A DNA stretch of 64,000 nucleotides from Rahnella inusitata (lineage in GTDB: Bacteria > Pseudomonadota > Gammaproteobacteria > Enterobacterales > Enterobacteriaceae): positions 1 through 64,000 of the forward strand of contig NZ_JYDE01000041.1 of assembly GCF_003263515.1 (NCBI RefSeq). Reading direction: 5' to 3'. Both the position numbers and the translations under genes were made by a program. Of the stretch, positions 8,921 to 17,371 are shown one piece after another. The notes below the pieces were generated by a model that searched no databases, was not told the DNA's origin, and saw nothing but the letters and a program-made list of their open reading frames with translations. Each line of letters begins with the position of its first letter. Within the stretch, counting starts at the first letter, position 1.

Positions 8921-9237
8921 GAATAAACTGAAAATGAGGTGGTAAATAATAAAGTGTCGGAAGCTTTGCCCTCGTTTGCATTTATGCGACAACAACGAGT
9001 GAATGTGTGAAGCCTGTTATTTTCGTTCACCAGCCCAAACAAGGACTTTACCATTCGCGCTCCCCGCAGTATTAGTTCTTCAAATATTCATTACGGCGCC
9101 TGCCGTTCACGTTGAAAAACTACCTGTCTATGATTTCAGTATAATGACAGCTGAAATAATTGCGTTACCAAAATGTAAAAAAATTTGTAGCCGCCGTCAA
9201 CAGGATCTTGAGGATCTTTTCAGGATCCTCTTTAGGA
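8921..9237. other. Non-coding or degraded stretch before the ClC gene
   Basis: No convincing gene is present in these 317 bases. An open frame at 9003-9248 runs into the ClC gene's 3' end and looks accidental. A hairpin GAGGATC / GGATCCTC at about 9211-9231 is followed by a T-rich stretch on the plus strand and might end a transcript from the left. Confidence 0.4.
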
Positions 9238-10509
9238 TTATTTTTTAACCGCCAACTTATCGCATAGCGTGAAGCAGGCTACCGAGCCGCTGACGGCGAA
9301 AAGTATTGGAATTAAGAAGTCGTGATCGACCCGCGTAAATTCCATGATCAGCACTACCGCTGTAAGCGGCATTTTCATCGATGACGCCAGAAACGCTGCG
9401 GCACCGATAATCGCAAATGCTCCCAGCGACGTGCCCGGCCAAAAGAGGTTCCATAACGCGCCCAGGATACAGGCCAGCAGCGCACCGTTCGACAGCCCCG
9501 GCGTCAGCAACCCGCCCTGTGCGCCTGCCCGCAGCGTGCTCCAGGTGATCACCAGCTTGCCGAGCAGCACTGTCGCCGCGAGCGCCACGGTGATCTGATT
9601 ATCAAAACTCAGCTGTGCAGGCCCCTTTCCGTTGCCCAGCAGCTGCGGTAACCAGCCAGCCAGAATGCCGATAAAGGCAAAATTCAGCAGATTATAGATA
9701 ATCAACCGGGCATCGCGCGGTGCATCTGCTTTCGCTTTGTTGGTCATGCGCGTAAACCAATATGCCGCGATGCCAAACACCGGCCCCATCACCACCGACC
9801 AGACCAGCAGCGACGGCGTGGTAGTAAGCTGGATCAGGTGGTACTGCGATTCGTTACCCAACCCGATCCACGCCACCAGCGCGGCAATTGAGGACGTCGC
9901 AATCGCTGGCAACAGCAGCTGCCAGCTGAACGCCCCGAGTAGCACTTCGAGCACAAACACCGCGCCCCCGAGCGGAACGTTATACACAGCGGCCAGCCCT
10001 GCGCCCGCCCCGCAGGCAATCATTATCTGCGTTTCGCGCACCGTCAGGCTGAACCGTCGCGTCAGCCAGCTGGCAGACACCGCGCCAATTTCGCGTGGCG
10101 CAACTTCCCGCCCGAGCGGTGACCCGAGCGCCACCGTAATGATTTGCAGCAAAGCATGAATAGTGGTGCTGAAAATGGGCATACGCGGTTTATCAGATTT
10201 CACCGCCGCCGCGATGCTGACCAGCGGTTTTCCAAACCGGTACAGCGCCCACCAGCCCGCCCCCGCGATAGCGCCGCAAATCACCAGCACTGCCAGCCGC
10301 CGCGACCTCGTGGAATCACTGACGCCCTGCAAAAAGCTTTCACTGCTGATGATGAAATCCGGGCTATAGCCGAACGCGAGGTGCTGGATAAAATGCAGGA
10401 GCAGCGCCAGCATCATGCCACCCAGCCCGGCCAGAATGCCGGTGCACAATGTCACGACCGTCAGCCGCCATAACGGGCTGGATAGTCCGGGATCCTTCAA
10501 TTCTGTCAT
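9238..10509 (-). CDS. ClC-family chloride channel/antiporter with atypical filter
   Basis: A 423-residue polytopic inner-membrane protein of the ClC fold without CBS domains. The gating-glutamate region reads SPLGREVAPREIGA (near residues 128-141), so the glutamate after Arg is kept but the usual GREGP is changed. The first selectivity segment, normally GSGIP, appears as FGKPLVS. The third reads GGLLTPG in place of GGIFAP. The internal helix CGAGAGLAAVYNVPLGGAVF is typical ClC. Family members exchange chloride (or fluoride in one branch) for protons. With these changes the ion is uncertain, and this is not a plain clcA or clcB. The gene stands alone, and only a short intergenic region separates it from the HigBA pair. 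Confidence 0.88.
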   Translation of the reverse strand: MTELKDPGLSSPLWRLTVVTLCTGILAGLGGMMLALLLHFIQHLAFGYSPDFIISSESFLQGVSDSTRSRRLAVLVICGAIAGAGWWALYRFGKPLVSIAAAVKSDKPRMPIFSTTIHALLQIITVALGSPLGREVAPREIGAVSASWLTRRFSLTVRETQIMIACGAGAGLAAVYNVPLGGAVFVLEVLLGAFSWQLLLPAIATSSIAALVAWIGLGNESQYHLIQLTTTPSLLVWSVVMGPVFGIAAYWFTRMTNKAKADAPRDARLIIYNLLNFAFIGILAGWLPQLLGNGKGPAQLSFDNQITVALAATVLLGKLVITWSTLRAGAQGGLLTPGLSNGALLACILGALWNLFWPGTSLGAFAIIGAAAFLASSMKMPLTAVVLIMEFTRVDHDFLIPILFAVSGSVACFTLCDKLAVKK

Positions 10510-10882
10510 GTCACGATTTCACTGATTCTGTTGTTGATGAGTAAACAGATTACACAAAGAGAGTTAAACCGTGGTTCATCGGGAGGGATTTTTATCTCAA
10601 GAGCGAAGATTTTTCTGTTCGTACTTTGCGTGGCGCTACCCCTTTCTTGCGTAGCATTGCGCATTTATTACGTCACTCAATGTAGGTTGCCGACAAACTA
10701 TGGAAAACGTAGCGCGATATCGTCAATTCGCGCTGTGCGTTTACGGGATGAAGCGTAATGTCATCTTCGCTTTTAACGGAACAATCCCTATACAGCGCAG
10801 AACAACTCTGTTAATTTATGCACCGAAGCACAGTGCAGTAGTGCTTCGGTGCCCAACCTTGAAACCAGGATGGGTTCATCAG
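10510..10882. other. Intergenic region ClC-higB
   Basis: No gene can be supported in these 373 bases. A 75-codon open frame at 10531-10758 has one hydrophobic stretch but no family resemblance. A strong hairpin lies at 10821-10851, with 11-base arms CACCGAAGCAC and GTGCTTCGGTG, 32 bases before the toxin start. It could be an operator, an upstream terminator or a structure that limits toxin expression. Confidence 0.5.
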
Positions 10883-11197
10883 ATGAACGATATGCTCAGG
10901 ATCAGCAGCTTTCGCGATCAGTGGCTGGAAGACTTTTTTCATTTCGCCACACCACATCGGAAAATCCCGTGGGTGCTTGCGGGTGTTCTGGAAAGAAAGC
11001 TGGATATGATTAATGCTGCGATGGATTACCGGGATTTACTCTGGCCTCCCGGCAACCGTTATGAAGAATTAGCGCCGCCGCTCAAGGGCTTTTCGTCAAT
11101 ACGGGTGAATGACCAGTATCGCCTCATTTTTTACTGGCGTGAAGGTAAGGCACATGGCTTATTTCTGGATCCTCACGGTTACAGAAACCATCGATAA
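10883..11197 (+). CDS. higB: HigB-like toxin, RelE/ParE superfamily
   Basis: About 104 residues, close to the normal size for HigB mRNA interferases. The start is placed at ATG 10883; a second ATG at 10892 is possible. An in-frame extension to 10700 is rejected as non-conserved. Family features are an N-terminal FRDQWLEDFF segment, ERKLDMINAAMDYRDLLWPPGNRYEEL, and a C-terminal SIRVNDQYRLIFYWREGKA. The last carries the basic and aromatic residues expected at the active site and ends in HGLFLDPHGYR. Such toxins cleave ribosome-bound mRNA. The antitoxin gene follows 53 bp downstream, in the toxin-first order typical of higBA. Confidence 0.85.
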   Translation: MNDMLRISSFRDQWLEDFFHFATPHRKIPWVLAGVLERKLDMINAAMDYRDLLWPPGNRYEELAPPLKGFSSIRVNDQYRLIFYWREGKAHGLFLDPHGYRNHR

Positions 11198-11250
11198 CGA
11201 CAGGCATTATCGTTGCAATGTTAATGAAGGCAGACCAGAAGGAAAGTCGT

Positions 11251-11580
11251 ATGGATGTGACAACACGTAAGCCCGCAACCGTCGGGGATATTTTGCAGTA
11301 TGAATACCTTGAACCAACCGGTCTGAGGATTAATGACCTGGCCGTCATGCTGAATGTACACCGCAATACCATCAGCGCACTGGTCAACAATAACCGCAAG
11401 CTGACCATTGATATCGCTTTCCGGCTGGCAAAAGCCTTTGAGACGTCCGTTGAATTTTGGCTGAACCTGCAAAAAAATGTCGATATCTGGGAAGTGCAAA
11501 ATAATTCGCGTTTAATGGCTGATATCAGCCATGTTGTCACCCTGAAAACCTTTCTTGAGCAGCCTGAAAGCCATCCCTAG
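11251..11580 (+). CDS. higA: HigA-like antitoxin, XRE-family regulator
   Basis: A protein of about 109 residues with a helix-turn-helix at residues 25-50 (INDLAVMLNVHRNTISALV) and the family segments TVGDILQYEYLEP and FRLAKAFETSVEFWLNLQ. The ATG at 11251 is favoured over 11218 and 11224 because AAGGA lies about eight bases upstream. The VAG-type opening TTRKPATVGDIL then aligns with HigA proteins. In this family the antitoxin neutralises HigB and represses the shared promoter. Confidence 0.85.
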   Translation: MDVTTRKPATVGDILQYEYLEPTGLRINDLAVMLNVHRNTISALVNNNRKLTIDIAFRLAKAFETSVEFWLNLQKNVDIWEVQNNSRLMADISHVVTLKTFLEQPESHP

Positions 11581-11614
11581 CTAACAGTATCGTCATAGCG
11601 GGCGGGGCCGGGCC

Positions 11615-12922
11615 TTACGCCTCAATCAACCCCTGCCCCAGATAATGATTTTGATCTTTCACCCCCGGCAGCGTGAAGAAGAAACCGCCGCCGACCGGGC
11701 GGATATACTCTTCCAGCGGTTCGCCGTTCAGGCGTTTTTGCACGGTCAGAAAACCTTTTTCCAGATCGTGCTGGAAGCAGACAAACAGCAGCCCCATTTC
11801 CAGTTGACCGGAATTGGTGACGCCCAGCGAATAGCTGTAGCCGCGACGGAGCATCAGGTTGTCGTCGGTTTCTTTGGTGCGCGGGTTCGCTAAGCGAATA
11901 TGCGCATCCAGTGGGATCACCTTGCCTTCAGGGTCTTTGGTGTAATCGGGCACGTCGTGCTCTTTTTCCATACCAAGCGGCGCGCCGGTGGCTTTGTGAC
12001 GGCCAAAGATGGTCTGCTGCTCCTGCAACGGCGTGCGGTCCCAGAACTCGACGTGGAAAGGAATAATGCGCGTGGCCTGATAGCTGCCGCCGACCGTCCA
12101 CGCGGGTTCGCCCTGATCGGCAGTCACCCAGATGGCTTTATCCATCAGTTGCTTGTCTTTGCTGTCGGGGTTCGCTGTACCGTCTTTGAAGCCCAACAGG
12201 TTGATCGGCGTTTCTTTGCCCTGACTGCGCGCGGCGTGGGACGAAATGAAGCCGTCGCGACGCCAGCGCACGCTGAGCAAATCCGGCGTGTACTTGATGA
12301 TGTCGCGCAATGCGTGAACCACGGTATCGCTGTTATTGGCGCAGATCTGCAACAGCAGATCGCCGTGGCAAAGCTTCGCATCAAGGGAGTCGTTGGGGAA
12401 ACGCGCCATGCGCTGTAACTTCAGCGGCTTATGCGGCGCGAGACCGAAACGTTCGTCAAACAACGAATCACCGGCGGAGAGCGTCATGGTCAGATTGTCA
12501 GGATAAATCTCAGCGCCCATGACACCGGAATCCATCGGCGGAAATTTCGGATCCACAGAAGGCGCAGTGCCACCGGTGGTCAGGAAGCTGAAACGGGTAT
12601 CGAGCAGACGGAACAGACGCTCCAGATCGGCTTTGGTCGTCGCCAGCACGTCAAAAGCCACCAGCATCATCGCGGCCTGTTGTGGCGTCAGAATACCGGC
12701 CTGATGTTCACCGTAATAGGGTTGCTTGCCCCAGCGTTCATCGGGGGAAACGGTTCCGGGGGTATATTCTTCTTTAGCACCAGGTGTTTTCTCGGCCTGC
12801 GCACCGGCTGCGCCGCCCAGGGCAAATGCCCCGCCTAACAATCCCACGCCTTTTAACAAACGGCGGCGGGAAGAAGAAGCCACGTCTTGCGCAGCCGACT
12901 TATTATCGTTTTTATTGCTCAT
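11615..12922 (-). CDS. efeB: Deferrochelatase/peroxidase EfeB
   Basis: A periplasmic heme-dependent Dyp-type peroxidase of about 435 residues. Starting at ATG 12922, a twin-arginine signal [11 protein letters not shown] lies at residues 17-27 with a hydrophobic stretch ending near GAAGAQA. The DyP signature GFKDGTANP is present, as are [14 protein letters not shown] and the C-terminal [10 protein letters not shown]. In E. coli EfeB acts with EfeO and EfeU to acquire ferrous iron. It has peroxidase activity on heme-type substrates. The gene is third in efeUOB, separated from efeO by 131 bp that carry a palindromic repeat. Confidence 0.95.
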   Translation of the reverse strand: MSNKNDNKSAAQDVASSSRRRLLKGVGLLGGAFALGGAAGAQAEKTPGAKEEYTPGTVSPDERWGKQPYYGEHQAGILTPQQAAMMLVAFDVLATTKADLERLFRLLDTRFSFLTTGGTAPSVDPKFPPMDSGVMGAEIYPDNLTMTLSAGDSLFDERFGLAPHKPLKLQRMARFPNDSLDAKLCHGDLLLQICANNSDTVVHALRDIIKYTPDLLSVRWRRDGFISSHAARSQGKETPINLLGFKDGTANPDSKDKQLMDKAIWVTADQGEPAWTVGGSYQATRIIPFHVEFWDRTPLQEQQTIFGRHKATGAPLGMEKEHDVPDYTKDPEGKVIPLDAHIRLANPRTKETDDNLMLRRGYSYSLGVTNSGQLEMGLLFVCFQHDLEKGFLTVQKRLNGEPLEEYIRPVGGGFFFTLPGVKDQNHYLGQGLIEA

Positions 12923-12963
12923 TGCTGAAATCCCAAAATCAAAAGCCAAAGCTTGCGCGGTTG

Positions 12964-13046
12964 GCTCCTTCCCCTCTCAGGAGGGGAAGGCTGGGATGGG
13001 GCGTGGATAAAAACCCCTCCCAACCTCCCGCTTCACTGAGGAGGGC
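12964..13046. repeat. Dispersed GC-rich palindromic repeat, copy 2
   Basis: A perfect hairpin CCTTCCCCTC / GAGGGGAAGG with loop TCAG is followed by GGGATGGGG and a facing CCCCTCCCAACCTCCC motif. The repeat lies inside the efe operon between efeO and efeB and could lower expression of efeB relative to efeO. Confidence 0.8.
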
Positions 13047-13053
13047 GTTAAGA

Positions 13054-14193
13054 TTAATCCAGACCCAATACACCACGCAGTTTGGCTAAATCTTCTGCCA
13101 ACGTTGTGATCGGCCCTTTCATTGCATTGCGGTCTGCATCGGACAGTTTTTCGTAGTTCTCGTAACCGTCTTTGGTTTTGTATTTGTCGAGCAACGTATC
13201 AACGGTTTTGAAGTTCGCGTCGATTTTATCCAGCAGCGGCTTGTCAGCTTTTTCCAACAGCGGACGCAGCAGGTTCACGATTTTCTGTGCGCCGTCGAGA
13301 TTGGCACGAAAATCCCACAGATCAGTGCGGCTGTAACGGTCTTCTTCACCGCTGATTTTGCTGGAGGCCACTTCTTCGATGAGCCCGGCAGCGCCGCCGA
13401 CCACTTTGCTTGGCGGGAAGGTCAGATCGGTGATGCGTTTTTGCAGATCCACGGTGTCGGCATACAGTTTGTCAGCAAACTGCTCAGTGCCTTTGGTGGT
13501 TTTGTCGGCGAAGAGGATTTTCTCCAGACGGTGGAAACCGGTGAAATTCGGGTCTTCTGCTTTCTTCTCGAAATCGTCTTCACGGGCGTCGATGCTGCCG
13601 TCCAAATCGGAGAACAGTTCAGCAATCGGCTCAATGCGCTCGTAGTAAACGCGGGTTGAAGCGTACAGGGATTGGGCTTTTTTCAGGTCACCCTTTTTGA
13701 TCGCATCAGTAAAGGCTTTGGTATGCGAAACCAGTTCGCCAACCTGTTGCGTCACATAGACTTTATATTCGGCAATCGGGCCGACCAGCGCCATTGCGTC
13801 AGGCTTGGTTGCTGTCGCTGCGCCTTCTGCGGTCACGGTCAGTTTCCCTTTTGGATTGCTCAGCAAGCCGCAGGTCATGTCGTATTCGCCAGGTTCCAGA
13901 TTGGCAGTCATTTTCTGGGTGAAGCCCGGCGCGATATTTTCGCGCTCTTCCACCACCATCACGCCTTTCAGAATTTCCCACTCCAGCCCTTTCTGACTGG
14001 CGTTGTGTACCACAAACTGCGTTTTACCGGCCGGCACAGTCAGCGCCATCGGGTCACACTGTTTATCGTTGACGGTAATTTTAACCTGACGAACATCAGC
14101 AGCCAGCACGTTGGCGCTCAGCGCAAACGCTGGCAGGGACAACAGTGCAATCTGTAAAGCTTTACGGCGAAACAGCGGGGATGAATATGACAT
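13054..14193 (-). CDS. efeO: Periplasmic iron-binding protein EfeO
   Basis: A 379-residue periplasmic protein. ATG 14193 is chosen because GGAG lies six bases upstream. A Sec signal peptide ends near NVLA-ADVRQ. The N-terminal cupredoxin-like domain (about residues 35-125) contains the [10 protein letters not shown] and GEYDMTCGL segments. The C-terminal imelysin/M75 domain carries the HxxE metal motif FHRLE at about residue 221. EfeO is thought to bind or oxidise ferrous iron and pass it to EfeU. The gene follows efeU after 45 bp. Confidence 0.95.
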   Translation of the reverse strand: MSYSSPLFRRKALQIALLSLPAFALSANVLAADVRQVKITVNDKQCDPMALTVPAGKTQFVVHNASQKGLEWEILKGVMVVEERENIAPGFTQKMTANLEPGEYDMTCGLLSNPKGKLTVTAEGAATATKPDAMALVGPIAEYKVYVTQQVGELVSHTKAFTDAIKKGDLKKAQSLYASTRVYYERIEPIAELFSDLDGSIDAREDDFEKKAEDPNFTGFHRLEKILFADKTTKGTEQFADKLYADTVDLQKRITDLTFPPSKVVGGAAGLIEEVASSKISGEEDRYSRTDLWDFRANLDGAQKIVNLLRPLLEKADKPLLDKIDANFKTVDTLLDKYKTKDGYENYEKLSDADRNAMKGPITTLAEDLAKLRGVLGLD

Positions 14194-14238
14194 GTACAAC
14201 TCCATGACAAACTGTGTGAAGAGAAAATTAACGTAAAA

Positions 14239-15090
14239 TCAGCGTTGTGGTTTTTGCCCGGCAGAAGCCGGCGCGGCCACGGGCGATTTGCCGTGTGGCA
14301 TAAAGAACAGGAACAGCGCCGGGATCAGATACAGGAAATACACCGAGACTTCACTGACGGTCGGGGCCTCCTGATAGCCGAACATACCTTCCAGCAGGGT
14401 GCCAAATAATGAATGGGTGGAGAGCGTGCCGCTCAGATCAAAAGCGATATCCTGCATGCCGTTCCACAGACCCGCTTCGTGGAAGGCGCGGATCGCGCCT
14501 GCTGCCAGACCGGCGGCGACGAACAAAATAAACAGGCTGGTCCATTTGAAGAACTTCGCCAGATGCAGTTTCACGCCGCCGTAATAGATAAGGAAACCGA
14601 GCACGATTGCCGCGCCTAAGCCCAGCAGCGCACCGATTGGCGCTTCAATTCCGACATCCTGCTGAAACGCGGCCAGCAGGAAAAACACCGATTCCAGCCC
14701 TTCGCGCGCCACGGCAAAGAACACCATTGCCACCAGCGCCCAGCCCTGCCCGCGACCTGAGTTCAGCGCATTATCGATAGCGCCTTCCAGATGCACTTTG
14801 ATTGAACGCGACACTTTGCGCATCCAGAACACCATGTAAGTCAGAATGCAGACCGCGATCACGGCTACGATGCCCTCGAACAGCTCCTGCTGCTTCTGCG
14901 GAAATTCACCGGTGGTTTCATTGATAAAAACACCCAGCGCCAGACACAAGGCCGCCGCGACGATAACGCCAATCCAGACCACGCCAAGCCACTGCCCGCG
15001 CTGCGTACGTTTCAGATAACTGGCGATCAGGCTGACGATCAGCGCGGCTTCAAGCCCTTCGCGGAACATGATAAGAAACGGAACGAACAT
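14239..15090 (-). CDS. efeU: Ferrous iron permease EfeU
   Basis: A 283-residue inner-membrane permease of the Ftr1/EfeU family. The ATG at 15090 fits the family N-terminus MFVPFLIMFREGLEA and has GGAG upstream; a longer frame to 15240 is rejected. Both REXXE iron motifs are present: REGLE at residues 10-14 and REGLE again in VAREGLESVFF, within seven predicted helices. The reading frame is intact. In E. coli K-12 efeU is frameshifted and inactive, so this operon should encode a complete Fe2+ importer. A Fur-like box lies 72 bp upstream. Confidence 0.95.
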   Translation of the reverse strand: MFVPFLIMFREGLEAALIVSLIASYLKRTQRGQWLGVVWIGVIVAAALCLALGVFINETTGEFPQKQQELFEGIVAVIAVCILTYMVFWMRKVSRSIKVHLEGAIDNALNSGRGQGWALVAMVFFAVAREGLESVFFLLAAFQQDVGIEAPIGALLGLGAAIVLGFLIYYGGVKLHLAKFFKWTSLFILFVAAGLAAGAIRAFHEAGLWNGMQDIAFDLSGTLSTHSLFGTLLEGMFGYQEAPTVSEVSVYFLYLIPALFLFFMPHGKSPVAAPASAGQKPQR

Positions 15091-15161
15091 AGCGGAACTC
15101 CCGTAAAACAATGAACCTACAGATTGTGCAAGCATTCTGTAAAGATAAGTAAAATCGAAAC

Positions 15162-15180
15162 GATAGTGATTATCATTCTT
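15162..15180 (+). promoter_or_regulatory. Fur-box candidate of efeUOB
   Basis: GATAGTGATTATCATTCTT matches the 19-bp Fur consensus at 15 positions. It lies upstream of efeU, consistent with iron repression of efeUOB. Confidence 0.75.
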
Positions 15181-15294
15181 GGCCAAAGAATTACAAGAGG
15201 CGGCACGCTGTTTTTTGAGCACTAAAGGGGAAATGAGCACGAAAAAATATTGCCGGTTGTTTCAGAGAAAAAGACAGGCAGGAAAGGAATTGAT

Positions 15295-15316
15295 AACGGA
15301 GCCCTGAGGCTCCGTT
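15295..15316 (-). terminator. putP terminator hairpin
   Basis: A perfect hairpin has arms AACGGAGCC and GGCTCCGTT around CTGA, downstream of the putP stop codon on the minus strand. The trailing T content is modest. Confidence 0.7.
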
Positions 15317-15326
15317 AAAACTACAG

Positions 15327-15353
15327 TGATTTCAACGTGTCACGTTGAAATCA
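15327..15353. repeat. 27-bp near-perfect palindrome overlapping the putP stop
   Basis: Arms TGATTTCAACGTG and CACGTTGAAATCA (13 bases each) are separated by one base. The outermost TGA on the minus strand is the putP stop codon. Together with the next hairpin it forms a tandem 3' structure. Confidence 0.85.
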
Positions 15354-16835
15354 GATCGTGTTGTATTCTGCTTCAGCCGCATTGAAGCGTTCTTCTACCG
15401 CCTTTGACGGTTTGCTTCCCATCAGGCTGACAATCCAGATAGCCAGGGAGGCGAAGAGGAATCCAGGAATGATTTCATACAGTTCGGCCCAGCCGTACTG
15501 TTTCCACAAAATCACCGTCGCCGCGCCAACGATCATTCCGGCCAGCGCGCCGTTACGGGTCATGCGTTTCCACATCACCGAGATCAGGATAACCGGTCCG
15601 AACGCCGCACCAAAGCCCGCCCACGCATAGCTTACTAAGCCCAAAACGCGGTTTTCAGGGTTTGCCGCCAGCGCAATCGCCACCAGCGCCACGACCAACA
15701 CCATCGCGCGACCAATCCACACCAGCTCACGCTGGCTGGCGCCTTTGCGCAGGAACGCTTTGTACAAGTCTTCGGTGATCGCGCTGGAACACACCAGCAG
15801 CTGGCAGCTCAGAGTACTCATCACCGCCGCCAGAATCGCCGACAGCAGAATACCGGCGATCCACGGGTTGAACAGCAACTTCGCCAGCTCGATAAACACG
15901 CGCTCGCCGTTCTGAGTCACATTACCCGCTTCGCCCGGATTATTGCTGAAGTACGCAATACCGAAGAAGCCCACTGCGATGGTGCCCGCCAGACACAGGA
16001 TCATCCACGTCATGCTAATGCGACGTGCGCTGCGAATGGTGCGATGTGAATCCGCCGCCATAAAGCGCGCCAGAATGTGCGGCTGGCCAAAATAGCCCAG
16101 ACCCCAGCCCAGCAGCGACAGGATCGCCACCAGATTCATGTTCTTGAACATGTCGGTGTATTCAGGGTTTTTAGCGTTAATCACCATCATTGAGGTATCA
16201 ATACCGCCGACCGCGAGGATGACGATCACCGGCGTGAGGATCAGCGCAAAAATCATCAGGCTGGCCTGTACGGTATCGGTCCAGCTCACCGCGAGGAAAC
16301 CACCGATAAAGGTATAAATGATGGTTGCCGCCGCACCCGCCCAAAGAGCCGTCTGGTAGGTCATGCCGAAGGTGCTTTCAAACAGGCGGGCACCGGCCAC
16401 GATGCCTGAGGCGCAGTAAATGGTGAAGAACACCAGGATGACGATCGCTGAGATAATTCGCAGCAGTTTGCTCGAATCTTCAAAACGGTGGGTGAAATAA
16501 TCCGGCAGGGTCAGCGCATTGTTGTTGGCTTCGGTGTGAACGCGTAAGCGCCCTGCCACCAGCTTCCAGTTCAGATACGCGCCGATGGTCAGGCCGATGG
16601 CGATCCAGCTTTCGGAAATACCGGAAATGAATATGGCTCCTGGTAAGCCCATCAGCAGCCAGCCGCTCATGTCAGAAGCACCGGCGGAAAGCGCAGTCAC
16701 TACGCTGCCTAAACTGCGACCCCCGAGAATATAATCATCAAAGTTTTTGGTCCGTAAATACGCGATGAGGCCGATCAAAATCATCCCGAAAATATAAACA
16801 CAAAACGTCACCAGCATTGGTGTGTTCATTGTCAT
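15351..16835 (-). CDS. putP: Sodium/proline symporter PutP
   Basis: A 494-residue inner-membrane symporter of the SSS family with about 13 helices. It follows E. coli PutP closely: TPMLVTFCVYIFGMILIG at the start, DDYILGGRSLG, ALSAGASDMSGWLLMGLPGA with the sodium-binding serines, and GIVAGARLFESTFGM. The start at 16835 is chosen because GGAG lies six bases upstream. The protein imports proline with Na+ for use by PutA, which is encoded divergently. GTTGCA operators in the shared upstream region suggest repression by PutA when proline is absent. Confidence 0.97.
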   Translation of the reverse strand: MTMNTPMLVTFCVYIFGMILIGLIAYLRTKNFDDYILGGRSLGSVVTALSAGASDMSGWLLMGLPGAIFISGISESWIAIGLTIGAYLNWKLVAGRLRVHTEANNNALTLPDYFTHRFEDSSKLLRIISAIVILVFFTIYCASGIVAGARLFESTFGMTYQTALWAGAAATIIYTFIGGFLAVSWTDTVQASLMIFALILTPVIVILAVGGIDTSMMVINAKNPEYTDMFKNMNLVAILSLLGWGLGYFGQPHILARFMAADSHRTIRSARRISMTWMILCLAGTIAVGFFGIAYFSNNPGEAGNVTQNGERVFIELAKLLFNPWIAGILLSAILAAVMSTLSCQLLVCSSAITEDLYKAFLRKGASQRELVWIGRAMVLVVALVAIALAANPENRVLGLVSYAWAGFGAAFGPVILISVMWKRMTRNGALAGMIVGAATVILWKQYGWAELYEIIPGFLFASLAIWIVSLMGSKPSKAVEERFNAAEAEYNTI

Positions 16836-17371
16836 GTCCGTCTCCACTTCTTGTTATTGGTCTTATTTATCTGCGATGCATATTCAATGCAGGCCGGCAC
16901 CTGTCTGTCCTGACGCCCTTCTGTTGAAAGGCGTTCAAAATCATGCCGGGGCGAGATGATGGCTGAAACCCGCGAAGGATGCAGCATGACTCTCCATATT
17001 TTTTCTTTATACAGGCGGTTAATAGGGTTTTTATTCAAATTTCTTGTCGGGCGGATACTGGTTTAGCAAAAGGGTGAATTCAAGAGTTTTAACAATCCAG
17101 ATACACAAAGTTTACTCCGCATCACACTTATCTTGTCGAAGGGTTGCACGTTGCAAACCTAAAGGTTGTACCCGACACGCCCTCAGCGAATCTGCCGTTC
17201 ACCTCGGCTACCACGGCGAAATACGGTTCTTCAAATGTTAAAAATGCCAGCCAAATCACATCGGGCACACTTCCTGCATTAACAGGGTTGCACAAGGTTG
17301 CAACATAGAAGATATTGCTTGCCATAAACATAATGAAATCACCTGAACCTTTTTATATGGAGTGTTTGCGC
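16836..17371. promoter_or_regulatory. putP-putA divergent control region
   Basis: These 536 bases contain no gene. GTTGCA, the recognition hexamer of the PutA ribbon-helix-helix domain, occurs at 17143-17148, 17150-17155, 17287-17292 and 17297-17302. A variant GTTGTA is at 17165-17170. The sites fall in two clusters, one about 70-85 bp from putA and the other about 200-230 bp away. This suits co-repression of both genes. Confidence 0.8.

Noticed and set aside
8614-9054. 146-codon frame on the minus strand
   Set aside because: The product is serine-rich and irregular. The plus strand carries the more protein-like sequence at 8738-8920.
10531-10758. 75-codon frame with a hydrophobic stretch upstream of higB
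   Set aside because: No clear ribosome-binding site, no recognised family and a poor composition after residue 45. A type I toxin peptide was considered but could not be supported.
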